Shown: positions 35,366 to 44,384, numbered from the stretch's first letter. The stretch: 64,000 bases of DNA from Micavibrio_A sp041655955 (GCA_041655955.1 JBBAEN010000002.1:62001-126000); one strand, 5' to 3'. A program made the numbers and translations. The notes: generated by a model not told the origin, from the sequence alone.

Positions 35366-36226
35366 ATGACGCAGCAAAGCCCTATTACCGCGCCCGCACC
35401 GCTTTTTATCACCGGCCTTTCGGGCGCGGGCATGTCTTCGGCGCTGAAAGTGCTGGAAGATCTGGGCTATGAGGTCTTCGATAATTTCCCCCTGAAGCTG
35501 CTGGACGCCCTGATGGAAGGGAAAACCGACGATACGCGCCCGATCGCTATCGGCATCGACACACGCACGCGCGGCTTCGACCCGCAGGCCATCATCGCCA
35601 AGGTGCGCGAAACGGGCGGGCGGCTCCTCCTTGTCACCTGCGACGAGGCGGTCTTGCAAAAACGCTTTTCGGAAACCCGCAGGAAGCACCCGCTCGCGGG
35701 CGACCGGCCCGTCAGCGCGGGCATCAAAAAGGAAATGGCGCTGCTCTACGACCTGCGGCAAATCGCGGATTCCATCATCGACACGACCGAGCTTTCCATC
35801 CACGATTTGCGCCGCATCGTCACGGGGCTTTGCGGGGAGCGCACGGGCAAGAAGCTTTCCGTCACCATCCTGTCCTTCGGTTTCAAAAACGGCCTGCCGC
35901 GCGAGGCGGATATTGTGATGGATGTGCGTTTCCTGCAAAACCCGCACTGGGAGGAAAAGCTGAAACCCCTCACCGGCAAAGACGGGCCGGTTCAGGCCTA
36001 TATCGCCAAAGACCCAGCCTTCGCGCCGTTTTTAAGTAGCTTTCAGACGATGCTGGAGCCGCTTTTGGGGCGCTATATGCAAGAAGGGAAAAGCTATCTG
36101 ACGCTCGCGCTTGGCTGCACAGGCGGCAAGCACCGCTCCGTCTATGTTGCAGAAGAAATGGGCAAATGGGTGCAGCAAAAAGACATTGCCTGCACCGTCG
36201 AACACCGGGATATTTTCCGGGTCTAG
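35366..36226 (+). CDS. rapZ: RNase adapter protein RapZ (YvcJ family)
   Basis: 286 residues. The Walker A loop reads GLSGAGMS at 17-24, with Met where Lys is required for ATP binding in typical members. The C-terminal domain retains FGFKNGLPREADIVMDVRFLQNP and GCTGGKHRSVYVAE, the RNA-binding and signalling part. In E. coli it guides RNase E to GlmZ; in Alphaproteobacteria its gene usually lies between hprK and a PTS EIIA gene. Both are absent here. The start is uncertain among nearby ATGs; no clear ribosome site is seen. Confidence 0.9.
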   Translation: MTQQSPITAPAPLFITGLSGAGMSSALKVLEDLGYEVFDNFPLKLLDALMEGKTDDTRPIAIGIDTRTRGFDPQAIIAKVRETGGRLLLVTCDEAVLQKRFSETRRKHPLAGDRPVSAGIKKEMALLYDLRQIADSIIDTTELSIHDLRRIVTGLCGERTGKKLSVTILSFGFKNGLPREADIVMDVRFLQNPHWEEKLKPLTGKDGPVQAYIAKDPAFAPFLSSFQTMLEPLLGRYMQEGKSYLTLALGCTGGKHRSVYVAEEMGKWVQQKDIACTVEHRDIFRV

Positions 36227-36380
36227 CGGCGCGGCCTTATCAAGATAAAACCGGAAAGCTCCAGGCCAAAAGCCGGCAACGGGCAGGCAAGGCAGGCAGG
36301 CAAAACTTCCGCCCCTTGCGCCTTGGTAGCGCCGTAGCACCTTAATGGCAGCTTAGTGGCGGCGGCGGATATCCGGCCTT

Positions 36381-36500
36381 TTACGGGCCGCCGACGCCCG
36401 GCTCCGGCCCTGCGGCGGCGGCTTCAAGCGCCGCCTCGCGTACCAGTTCGGGATCGCTCACCGAAGCGCAAAAACCTTCCAATATGGTTTTAAGTGACAT
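36381..36500 (-). CDS. Possible 39-aa coupled small protein
   Basis: A frame starting within the end of the 136-aa gene (11-bp overlap) with AAGGATGAA as ribosome site. The product starts MSLKTILEGFCASVSDPELV and ends Ala/Gly/Pro-rich. The N-terminal half is protein-like (amphipathic helix); the C-terminal half is low complexity. The remainder of the spacer to rapZ (36227-36380) has a short GGCA repeat. Confidence 0.35.
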   Translation of the reverse strand: MSLKTILEGFCASVSDPELVREAALEAAAAGPEPGVGGP

Positions 36501-36900
36501 TTTCATCCTTTTCTATCCGGAACAGGGCGTTTTCGACCGAAACGCCTTCCTGCCCCAAATGGTAAAATAAAACCCTTTGCTTGCCGTCCTCGTCGGTTTC
36601 GGGAAGAAGGTGGTAAAGCACGCGGGCGCCTGTTTCGTGGCCGAGCTGCATCAACGCCTTGCGCCCGTTCAAAAGCGCCACGAGATTCATCACCTTGCGC
36701 TCGGACAGGGCCAAATCCTCGTTTGAATCCAGCACGGTATAGTCGCCGACCGGAACCGGCCCGTCCTGCCTGCCCTCCTTGTATTTCAAAATCTGGAAGG
36801 CCCGCGCATGGACGGGGCTGCGGGCATAGCCGTAATGCGGCGCTTTCGCCTCGGCGTTAAAGTCTTTCGTCTTCATATTTTCCGTGATTGCAGCTTGCAT
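36490..36900 (-). CDS. Hypothetical protein divergent from ahcY
   Basis: 136 residues from ATG 36900, preceded by AGGGGA. Soluble, mixed alpha/beta, with YARSPVHARAFQILKYKEGR, a DYTVLDSNEDLALSERKVMNLVALLNG stretch and an RVLYHLLPETDEDGKQRVLFYHL strand pair. I recognise no family. Its start is 66 bp from that of ahcY, so the two may share control. The open frame continues upstream opposite ahcY but that part is a shadow. Confidence 0.65.
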   Translation of the reverse strand: MQAAITENMKTKDFNAEAKAPHYGYARSPVHARAFQILKYKEGRQDGPVPVGDYTVLDSNEDLALSERKVMNLVALLNGRKALMQLGHETGARVLYHLLPETDEDGKQRVLFYHLGQEGVSVENALFRIEKDENVT

Positions 36901-36966
36901 TTTTTCCCCTACGCCCTTAAGTCTTAGCGCGGAATTCTTAATATTATCTAAACTCAGGAGCAAAAC

Positions 36967-38280
36967 ATGTCGGCCCAGCCTAAAACCGTTGAAAACGATT
37001 ACAAAGTCAAAGACATCACGCTGGCCGACTGGGGCCGCAAGGAAATTGAAATCGCCGAAACCGAAATGCCGGGCCTGATGGCGCTCCGCGCCGAATACGG
37101 CACGGCCCAGCCGCTTAAGGGCGCGCGCATCGCGGGCTGTCTGCACATGACGATCCAGACGGCTGTCCTTATCGAAACGCTCGAAGCTTTGGGCGCCTCC
37201 GTACGCTGGTCGTCCTGCAACATCTTCTCGACGCAGGATCACGCCGCCGCCGCCATCGCCGCCGCCGGAACCTGCGCCGTCTTCGCATGGAAAGGCCAGA
37301 CGAACGAGGAAGCCGAATGGTGCATCCACCAGACGATCAAAGGCCCGGATGGCTGGACGCCCAACATGATCCTCGATGACGGCGGCGACCTGACCGCCAT
37401 CATGCATAAGGATTATGCCGATCTGATGAAGGAAGTGCGCGGCATTTCCGAAGAAACCACGACGGGCGTTCTGCGCCTTTATGAAATGGCGAAAAAAGGC
37501 ACGCTCGCCGTTCCCGCCATCAACGTCAACGACTCGGTCACGAAATCCAAATTCGACAATAAATACGGCTGCCGCGAAAGCCTCGTGGACGGTATCCGCC
37601 GCGCGACGGACGTAATGCTGGCCGGAAAAGTCGCCGTCGTCGCCGGTTTCGGCGATGTGGGCAAAGGCTCCGCCGAATCGCTGGCCTCGCAGGGCGTGCG
37701 CGTCCTCGTCACGGAAATCGACCCGATCTGCGCGCTTCAGGCCTGCATGGAAGGTTATGAAGTCGTAACGATGGAAGAGGCCGCGCCCCGCGCCGACATC
37801 TTCGTCACCACGACGGGCAATATCGACATCATCACGCTCGACCATATGCGCGCGATGAAAGACCGCGCCATCGTGTGCAATATCGGCCATTTCGACAATG
37901 AAATTCAGGTCGAATCCCTGCGCAATTTCAAATGGACGAACATCAAGCCGCAGGTGGACGAGATTGAGTTCCCGGACGGCAAGCGCATCATCCTGCTCGC
38001 CGAAGGTCGCCTTGTGAATCTCGGCTGCGCGACGGGCCACCCGTCCTTCGTCATGTCCTCGTCCTTCACCAACCAGACGCTCGCGCAGATCGAGCTGTGG
38101 GCCAATGCCGACAAGTACGAAAAACAGGTCTATGTCCTGCCGAAACATCTCGACGAAAAAGTCGCGATGCTGCATCTCGAAAAACTCGGCGCGAAGCTTT
38201 CGAAACTTTCTAAAGAGCAAGCCGCCTATATCGGCGTCGAACAGCAAGGCCCGTTCAAAAGCGACCAGTACCGCTACTAA
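36967..38280 (+). CDS. ahcY: S-adenosylhomocysteinase
   Basis: 437 residues, tetrameric NAD-dependent enzyme. Conserved blocks: ARIAGCLHMTIQTAVLIETL, WSSCNIFSTQDHAAAAIA, NVNDSVTKSKFDN with catalytic Lys/Asp, the NAD loop VVAGFGDVGKGSAESL, and the terminal SDQYRY. It splits SAH into adenosine and homocysteine. TCAGGAG supplies the ribosome site. No SAH or SAM riboswitch is seen in the short leader. In relatives it follows the chvGI-hprK-rapZ-PTS cluster. Confidence 0.97.
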   Translation: MSAQPKTVENDYKVKDITLADWGRKEIEIAETEMPGLMALRAEYGTAQPLKGARIAGCLHMTIQTAVLIETLEALGASVRWSSCNIFSTQDHAAAAIAAAGTCAVFAWKGQTNEEAEWCIHQTIKGPDGWTPNMILDDGGDLTAIMHKDYADLMKEVRGISEETTTGVLRLYEMAKKGTLAVPAINVNDSVTKSKFDNKYGCRESLVDGIRRATDVMLAGKVAVVAGFGDVGKGSAESLASQGVRVLVTEIDPICALQACMEGYEVVTMEEAAPRADIFVTTTGNIDIITLDHMRAMKDRAIVCNIGHFDNEIQVESLRNFKWTNIKPQVDEIEFPDGKRIILLAEGRLVNLGCATGHPSFVMSSSFTNQTLAQIELWANADKYEKQVYVLPKHLDEKVAMLHLEKLGAKLSKLSKEQAAYIGVEQQGPFKSDQYRY

Positions 38281-38304
38281 CCGGAACGCCGCTTTACCGG
38301 ATAC

Positions 38305-38334
38305 AAAAAAACCCGCCTCCATGGCGGGTTTTTT
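38305..38334 (+). terminator. Terminator of ahcY
   Basis: AACCCGCC (38310-38317) pairs with GGCGGGTT (38323-38330), loop TCCAT, followed by TTTT and preceded by seven A; it should work in both directions. Confidence 0.92.
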
Positions 38335-38507
38335 ATGGCGGCCTCCCCTGGCTATTACCCGCGGCGCGCCCCTCTTCCTATCCCCCCTCCGGGCGGCAAG
38401 GCGCGCCCGCGCAAATTATGGCGGTTCTTATCGCTCTTTATGGAAGCCGCCCCCGCCGCCTCATAAGCCCCTGTACGAAAAGGATTTGCTGCGGCATACT
38501 CTCTCCC

Positions 38508-39344
38508 ATGCATGTGCTTCGCCTCCATTGCGTCGATCGCCCCGGAATCGTCGCCGCCGTCGCCACGGCGCTGGCGCAAAACCAGTGTAATATCCATGAA
38601 TCCTCACAATTCCACGATCCGTTGACGGGGCGGTTTTTCATGCGCATCGCCTTTCATGCGGATGAGGGCGGCGCCGCCGAAAAATTCAGCGCAGCCTTCC
38701 AGACAACGGCGCAAAATTTTTCCATGGAATGGGAAATCCACGACCTTGCCCGCAAGGTGCCGGCCCTTATCATGGTGTCCAAAGCCGATCACTGTTTGCA
38801 CGACCTGCTTTACCGCACACGCACCGGCGCCCTCAATATCGACATTAAGGGGATTGCCTCCAACCATCCGGATCTCGAACCGCTCGCCCGCCATGAAAAC
38901 ATCCCCTATCACCATCTTTCCATGGAGGACGGCAAGGCGGCGCAGGAAGGGCGGCTCGCCGCGCTCATCGACGGTTCGGGGGCGGAGCTTATCCTCCTCG
39001 CGCGCTATATGCAGGTTCTTTCGAACAGCCTGTGCCTGCGCTATGCGGGCCGCATCATCAATATCCACCATTCCTTCCTGCCCGGCTTCAAGGGCGCGAG
39101 GCCCTACCATCAGGCCTATGAGCGCGGCGTGAAAATCATCGGCGCGACCGCCCATTTCGCGACGGAAGACCTCGATGAAGGGCCGATTATCGCCCAGGAC
39201 ATCGCGCATGTGGATCACGCCTGCCTGCCGGAGCGGATGCAGCAAATGGGCCGCGACATCGAAGCAATCGTCCTTGCGCGCGCGGCGCGGCTTTATACAG
39301 AGCGCCGGATCTTCGCCCACGGCAATAAAACAGTGATTTTGTAA
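38508..39344 (+). CDS. purU: Formyltetrahydrofolate deformylase
   Basis: 278 residues: an N-terminal ACT domain (about 1-80, LHCVDRPGIVAAVATALAQ) and a formyltransferase fold with IINIHHSFLPGFKGARPYHQAYERGV, where the Asn/His/Asp catalytic set sits, then DLDEGPIIAQDIAHVDH. It releases formate and THF from 10-formyl-THF. ATG 38508 gives the family N-terminus; the longer frame runs back into the spacer. Confidence 0.94.
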   Translation: MHVLRLHCVDRPGIVAAVATALAQNQCNIHESSQFHDPLTGRFFMRIAFHADEGGAAEKFSAAFQTTAQNFSMEWEIHDLARKVPALIMVSKADHCLHDLLYRTRTGALNIDIKGIASNHPDLEPLARHENIPYHHLSMEDGKAAQEGRLAALIDGSGAELILLARYMQVLSNSLCLRYAGRIINIHHSFLPGFKGARPYHQAYERGVKIIGATAHFATEDLDEGPIIAQDIAHVDHACLPERMQQMGRDIEAIVLARAARLYTERRIFAHGNKTVIL

Positions 39345-39381
39345 TTCCTTTCACAGCCCCACTGGTTTAAAATTAACCAAA

Positions 39382-41673
39382 ATGAAACACGGTCAGAGCA
39401 AATCCTTCCTCTCCAGCGTCCTCGCCCCCCTCACCGGGGCGGATGAGCTTGCGCTGGAAAAAGCGCGGCTCGAAGCGTTCCTGAACGCCTTTCCGGGGGA
39501 ATATTGCGGCTTTCACGATGATGGCAGCGTCGCCTATAGCGACGGGTTTTGCGCGCTTTTGGGGCTTCCCGCCGTGGAGCGCGTCGAGGACGTACAAGCC
39601 GCCCTCACCCCCACCGATTCTTCGGCGCTGGAGGGGCAATTCCTTGCGCTGGAGGAAAGCGGCAAGAATTTTTCCCTGATCGTACGGACGGAAAACCCTG
39701 TACGTACCTTGAGGTTGCGCGGCAATGGCGGCGCGGCGCTTGATGGCGGCGACCGGTTCCGTATTCTCTGGGCCGAAGACGTGTCGGACGAGGAAGACAC
39801 GCGGCTGCGCCTTTCTGCCGCACGCGAGGCCGCGGAAAAACAACTTGGCGTTATGGAAGGCGGGTTAAAACTCCTTCCTGTCCCCGTATGGCTGCGCGAC
39901 GGAACGGGCGCGCTCGTCTGGGCCAATGACGCCTATCCGGCGATGCTCCGCATCGAGCCGGGGGATGTTATTCCGGCGCAGGAGGAAATTATCCTCTCCT
40001 CCAAGGCCGGTACGCGTACGCCAAAAGACATGGCGCGCGAAGCATTGAATAGCGGTACGGCCCAGACCGGCCATGCCCATGCGATTATCGGCGGCAAGCG
40101 CCGCTGGATGGAATTGAACGAAATACCCTTGCCCGGCACGCACCACACGCTCGGCATGGCGCTCGACCTGACGGCGGAAGAAGAAGGCCGCAACGAGCTT
40201 GAACGCCATATCACCGCCAATAAGGAATTGCTCGAACAATTGCGCAGCGGCATCGCGCTTTTCGGCGCCGACCAGACGCTCCAGTTTTTCAACACGGCCT
40301 ATGCCGCGCAATGGGGGCTTGAGGAACAATGGCTGAATAACCGCCCGCGGCTCGGCGACATACTCGAAAAGCTCCGCGAAAACCGCCGCTTGCCGGAAGA
40401 GGCGGATTTCCGCGCCTGGAAGCAATCATGGCTCGATATGTTCACCCGCCTTATCGAACCGCATGACGATATGCTGTACCTGCCGGACGGTTCAGCCGTA
40501 CGCGTCATGATCGTCCCCCATACGCTTGGCGGCCTTGCCATGATTTACGAGGACGTGACCAATCATCTCCAGCTTGAAAGCTCTTACAACACGCTGGTTG
40601 CCGTCCAGAAGGAAACGCTCGACAACCTCGCCGAAGGTGTGGTGGTTTTTGGCGGCGATGGCCGTCTGAAGCTCTGGAATCCGGCCTTTGCCAAAATTTG
40701 GGATCTGAACCCCGAAGAGCTGGAGGACGGGCCGCACATCAATAAAATCACCGACCGCGCGGAAGGTTTTTTCGAAGAAAAGGAATGGCCCGCCATGCGT
40801 ACGACGCTGGTCGGGCTCGCCCTGAGCCGCGAGGCGCAGGAGGGCCGGCTTGTACGCAGGGACGGGCTGCATTTGAAATACGCGACCGTCCCCCTGCCCG
40901 ATGGCGGGGTTATGGCCTCCTATTACGACATCAGCGATTCCAGCCGCGTCGAAAACGCCCTGCGCGAGAAAAACGCGGCGCTTGAAGCCGCCGAACAGCT
41001 TAAAACCGATTTCCTCGCCAACGTGTCCTACCAGCTTCGCACGCCGCTCAACGCCATTATGGGCTTTTCGGAGATTCTGGAGAACGAGTTTTTCGGCACG
41101 CTGAACGAACGCCAGATGGAATATGCGGCCGGAATCCACGAATCCGGTGAAAAACTGGTCAGCCTGATTGACGATATTCTCGATCTTTCAACGATCGAGG
41201 CAGGCTATCTGGAGCTGAACAAGGAAAAAGTGCCGCTAAAGCCGCTTCTTGAAAATCTCGAATCGCTGGTCACCGAATGGGCGCGCAAACGCAACCTGTC
41301 CTTTAAATTGAACTGCCCCCCCGATATCGGCACGATCGAGGCCGATTCGATGCGCCTCAAACAGGCTTTGCTGAACCTGACGCGCAATGCCATCAACTTT
41401 ACCGATGAAGGCGGAAAAATAGAGATTTCAGCCAAAAAATCAGGGGACAGCATAGAGATTTCAGTCAGCGATACGGGCGTCGGCATCGCGCAGGACGATC
41501 TGGAACGGATTCTCGCCCCGTTCGAACGCACCAGCGCCGGCAAAAATAACAGCTCTTCCACCGGCGCCGGAATCGGCCTCGCACTGGTCAAAAGCATCAT
41601 CCAGCTCCACGGCGGCTCTATCGCTATTGAAAGCGAGCTTGGCAAGGGTACGAAGGTTTCCATTCTTTTATAA
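39382..41673 (+). CDS. divL: DivL-like PAS sensor pseudo-histidine kinase (Tyr at phosphosite)
   Basis: 763 residues, no membrane helix. PAS-like repeats cover about 25-130, 155-260, 275-390 and 400-520. The dimerisation helix reads FLANVSYQLRTPLNAIMGF, with Tyr at residue 550 in place of the phosphoacceptor His; the ATPase domain keeps LNLTRNAINFT, SDTGVGI and GAGIGLALVKSI. Caulobacter DivL (769 residues) has exactly this Tyr550 and acts as an allosteric partner of DivK and CckA in cell-cycle control. Neighbouring tsaE, NTase, addAB and trxA fit an alphaproteobacterial order. A decayed piece of this gene lies at 44.1 kb. Confidence 0.85.
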   Translation: MKHGQSKSFLSSVLAPLTGADELALEKARLEAFLNAFPGEYCGFHDDGSVAYSDGFCALLGLPAVERVEDVQAALTPTDSSALEGQFLALEESGKNFSLIVRTENPVRTLRLRGNGGAALDGGDRFRILWAEDVSDEEDTRLRLSAAREAAEKQLGVMEGGLKLLPVPVWLRDGTGALVWANDAYPAMLRIEPGDVIPAQEEIILSSKAGTRTPKDMAREALNSGTAQTGHAHAIIGGKRRWMELNEIPLPGTHHTLGMALDLTAEEEGRNELERHITANKELLEQLRSGIALFGADQTLQFFNTAYAAQWGLEEQWLNNRPRLGDILEKLRENRRLPEEADFRAWKQSWLDMFTRLIEPHDDMLYLPDGSAVRVMIVPHTLGGLAMIYEDVTNHLQLESSYNTLVAVQKETLDNLAEGVVVFGGDGRLKLWNPAFAKIWDLNPEELEDGPHINKITDRAEGFFEEKEWPAMRTTLVGLALSREAQEGRLVRRDGLHLKYATVPLPDGGVMASYYDISDSSRVENALREKNAALEAAEQLKTDFLANVSYQLRTPLNAIMGFSEILENEFFGTLNERQMEYAAGIHESGEKLVSLIDDILDLSTIEAGYLELNKEKVPLKPLLENLESLVTEWARKRNLSFKLNCPPDIGTIEADSMRLKQALLNLTRNAINFTDEGGKIEISAKKSGDSIEISVSDTGVGIAQDDLERILAPFERTSAGKNNSSSTGAGIGLALVKSIIQLHGGSIAIESELGKGTKVSILL

Positions 41674-41732
41674 GACCCGCATTCTTTGCGCGCGGGCTGA
41701 AACAACAAAAAATCTTACCCGCCGCGAATGCG

Positions 41733-41804
41733 GCCCTTTCCCCTTTCCCCTTTTCCCTTTTCCCTTTTCCCTTTTCCCTTTTCCCTTTTCCCTTTTCCCT
41801 TTTC
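41733..41804 (+). repeat. Heptamer tandem repeat (TTTTCCC)
   Basis: Seven perfect TTTTCCC units at 41751-41799 plus a partial one, preceded by two imperfect copies. It lies 60-130 bp after the divL-like stop and before a convergent gene, where length changes could vary transcript ends. There is no gene in 41674-41922. Confidence 0.95.
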
Positions 41805-41922
41805 AGGATATGCCCCCCCAACAAACTATGCACCCTTAAAAATCGGGGACAGGATAATAATAAACGCTTATTTTATAAGGTTTTTCGGGGGTTGCCAAAA
41901 AGCTTACAGTCCCCGAGGGCCT

Positions 41923-42387
41923 TTAATGGCAGGTTGCTGAAAGCCGGACTGTTCCCCCCTCATCCGGCTTGGCGTCCAGATAAATAGGCTGTTCTATCCG
42001 CGTCCGGCAAGAGAAGAGCGGCACGAGCGAGCGCAACACCAGATAAAGCTTGCGCCCCGCATAAAACGGGCCGGAGGCACAGAATTCTTTCTCCTCTCCG
42101 GCCTTCAGGCGGAAATTATCCTGGTGGCGCGCCATAGTGCCGTCGGCCAGCATTTGCCCCGCAGTTTCCAGAGATCCCATCATCGTCCGTGAAGAACGGT
42201 TGACAAGCTTGCCGCAAATCGGGGACGGGGTGATTTCGCCTTGTGCCTCCAAAGCAGGCCGCGCCGAAAGCTGGGCCATCGCCGCGGAAGATAGGCCGCC
42301 AGCCAATAAAAGCCCCAATAGCCCAGCCGCGCACAACGCGAAGGCGGGCGGACGGAGAGCGGATAGAAAGGAGCGGCGCGGCATCAT
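41923..42387 (-). CDS. Exported protein of unknown function
   Basis: 154 residues from ATG 42387 (42384 and 42417 also possible). MMPRRSFLSALRPP, a hydrophobic stretch AGLLGLLLAGGLSSA and AMA give a Sec signal peptide with cleavage near AMA/QLS. The mature part has four Cys (PICGK, EFCAS, FSCRT, SATCH) that could form two disulphides, and repeated beta strands such as GRKLYLVLRSLVPLF. No domain recognised. It is convergent with the divL-like gene. Confidence 0.65.
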   Translation of the reverse strand: MMPRRSFLSALRPPAFALCAAGLLGLLLAGGLSSAAMAQLSARPALEAQGEITPSPICGKLVNRSSRTMMGSLETAGQMLADGTMARHQDNFRLKAGEEKEFCASGPFYAGRKLYLVLRSLVPLFSCRTRIEQPIYLDAKPDEGGTVRLSATCH

Positions 42388-42952
42388 GACGAAATTATAA
42401 CCGATCCGCCCGTCCATGGCGAGGGCGGCATATTCTTTGCGGCGGGATTGTGCGGGAGGGATGTTTGCAGGTCATGGCGGGCATGGCGGGACTAGAAATA
42501 ATGGCTGGGACGCGGGTGCATGATTGGGGGATAGCGTGCAACACGGAAATGGAGGAGGAAAAGGAGGGGCAGGAGGCGCGGGAGGCAGGACAAGGATAGA
42601 GATGCGCATAAAACCGGGCATAGGCAAAGGGCGGGTTTGCGGACGAGATGGGTATAGTCAGGGAATGGGATTATGCATGGATTAGGCAGAAACAAGTGCG
42701 GGGGATTGTGCGCGGAATGAGGTATAGACAGGCTCTAGAGGATTACTGATGGAAAGGGAATTAAACAAGGGACAGGATTACAGCTGTTTAAAAATAAATA
42801 AAAATCAGGCGGTGAGCGGCGATAGAAATGAGCCTTTCTGCACACGTCATAATAGTTGCCGGAGCCATGGATATTGCCAGAATTTTTGTGGCAAGGCACG
42901 GGTTTGGTGCAGCCGGGGCCGGTTCCTTTCTTCCCTAAAACCCTACAGCTGA
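42388..42952. other. Spacer with purine-rich tract and a possible 36-aa ORF
   Basis: 565 bp. From about 42540 to 42600 the plus strand is GGAGGAAAAGGAGG-like and degenerate. A 37-codon frame at 42828-42938 (MSLSAHVIIVAGAMDIARIF at its start) has a hydrophobic product and may be coding or a gene fragment; support is weak. Nothing else was found. Confidence 0.4.
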
Positions 42953-43972
42953 TCAGACGGAAGGAAGCCCCTTGGTCGTCGAATATTCAAAATGAAATTG
43001 CTGATCGGGGAAAAGCTGGCGGCGAATGGCATGCGCGGCCAAGGCCCCTTCGTTAAACCCCGTCAAAATCAGTTTGAGCTTATTCTTATAAGCGGCAATG
43101 TCGCCAATAGCATATATTCCGGCTTGACTGGTTTCACAGGTCGCGGGATCGACCGTAATATGGTTATGGTCGAGATTAAGCCCCCATGAAGCAATCGGGC
43201 CAAGCCCGGCCATCAGCCCGAAAAAGGGCAGGAGTATATCCGCCTCCAGCTCCATGCTGCCGCCATCCAGTGTGCGAACGATAACACTGGAGAGCGATCC
43301 GTCATCACGTCCCCGAATATCATGCAGTTGATATGGGACAATTTTCTGGATCTTGCCTCCCTCGCAGAGCGTTTCCATGACGCGGACGGTTTCGGGCGCG
43401 GCGCGGAATTTATCGCGGCGGTGGACAATGGCGATAGATGCGGCAATCGGCGCCAGGGCAACGGCCCAGTCAACCGCGGAATCGCCGCCGCCGGCGATGA
43501 CGATGCGCTTGCCGCGCAGATCCTCTTTCCGCCGCACCATATATTGGACGCCGTTTCCTTCATATTTTTCAATGTTTTCCAGCGGCGGCCGGTTCGGGCC
43601 GAACGCCCCTGCGCCAGCGGCGATGATAACGGCGGAAGCGCTGGCCTCCAGCCCCGCCGCTGTTTTAAGAAGCCATGAGCCATTTTCTTTGCTTAAAGCG
43701 ACTATTTGCTGACCCAGATGGTAAGAAGGCCGGAAGGGCGCCGCCTGCCGTTCCAGATTGGCGATAAGTTCGCCCGCGAGAATTTCCGGCGCGGCGGGTA
43801 TGTCATAAATGGGTTTTTCAGGATAGAGCGCCGTGCATTGGCCGCCTATCTCCGGCAAGGAATCAAACACGGCGCAGGAAAGCCCCAGCATCCCGCATTC
43901 AAACACCGCGAAAAGCCCCGCGGGGCCGGCGCCGATAATCGCCACATCAACTGTCAATCTGTCCGTTGCCAT
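42953..43972 (-). CDS. Ferredoxin/flavodoxin-NADP+ reductase, thioredoxin-reductase-like
   Basis: 339 residues from ATG 43972 (an in-frame TTG 18 bp upstream is possible). FAD loop VAIIGAGPAGLFAVFE, PEIGGQCTALYPEKPIYDIP, NADPH loop IVIAGGGDSAVDWAVAL, and GIYAIGDIAAYKNKLKL near the end. There is no CxxC redox pair, which separates it from thioredoxin reductase and puts it in the YumC-type FNR family. It transfers electrons between NADPH and ferredoxin. Monocistronic between repeat-rich spacers. Confidence 0.92.
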   Translation of the reverse strand: MATDRLTVDVAIIGAGPAGLFAVFECGMLGLSCAVFDSLPEIGGQCTALYPEKPIYDIPAAPEILAGELIANLERQAAPFRPSYHLGQQIVALSKENGSWLLKTAAGLEASASAVIIAAGAGAFGPNRPPLENIEKYEGNGVQYMVRRKEDLRGKRIVIAGGGDSAVDWAVALAPIAASIAIVHRRDKFRAAPETVRVMETLCEGGKIQKIVPYQLHDIRGRDDGSLSSVIVRTLDGGSMELEADILLPFFGLMAGLGPIASWGLNLDHNHITVDPATCETSQAGIYAIGDIAAYKNKLKLILTGFNEGALAAHAIRRQLFPDQQFHFEYSTTKGLPSV

Positions 43973-44065
43973 GGAGGTTTTATGCACCAAAAGAAAGCGC
44001 GCGTCATCCCCGGAAATCGGGCCATGGATTAAGGGCGCTTTGTACGGAAAGTTTGTATGGAGGGT

Positions 44066-44379
44066 TTGTACGGAAGGAGAGCTGTATTTGGTATATGCGC
44101 CCGCCGCCGCATCGCACCGCCGCGCCGCCGCCTGATGGCGGGGTCATGGCATCCTATTGCGCCATCCTATTGCGCCGTCAGCCAATTCCAGCCGCGGCGA
44201 AAATACCCGGCGCGGGAAAAACGCAGCGCTTGGAGCCGCCGGACAGCTTAAAACCCGCTGTCTTGCCGCCATATTCCACAGATCTATGCGCCGTCCAACG
44301 CTATTATGGGCTTTTCGGGGATTTAGAGAATGGGCTTTCTGCACGCTGAATGAACACCGGATGGAATATGATGCCGGAA
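44066..44379 (+). pseudogene. Decayed fragment of the divL-like gene
   Basis: The segment aligns with divL-like 40850-41144, from RRDGLHLKYATVP through the PAS end, the coiled linker and the H-box to NERQMEYAAG. Frame-preserving and frame-breaking changes are mixed; PDGGVMASY, PNAIMGF-like and LNERQMEY-like words survive in different frames. It has no complete frame or start. It is a partial duplication that has mutated much more than the chvG fragment. Confidence 0.85.
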
Positions 44380-44384
44380 CCGGT

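Noticed and set aside
36901..38322. Minus-strand frame opposite ahcY, continuous with the 136-aa gene
   Set aside because: Reads as the complement of AhcY; the ATG at 36900 has a good ribosome site and the upstream part has no protein-like pattern.
43985..44349. Plus-strand frames with PDGGVMASY-like words
   Set aside because: They are pieces of the decayed divL-like copy, not an independent gene.
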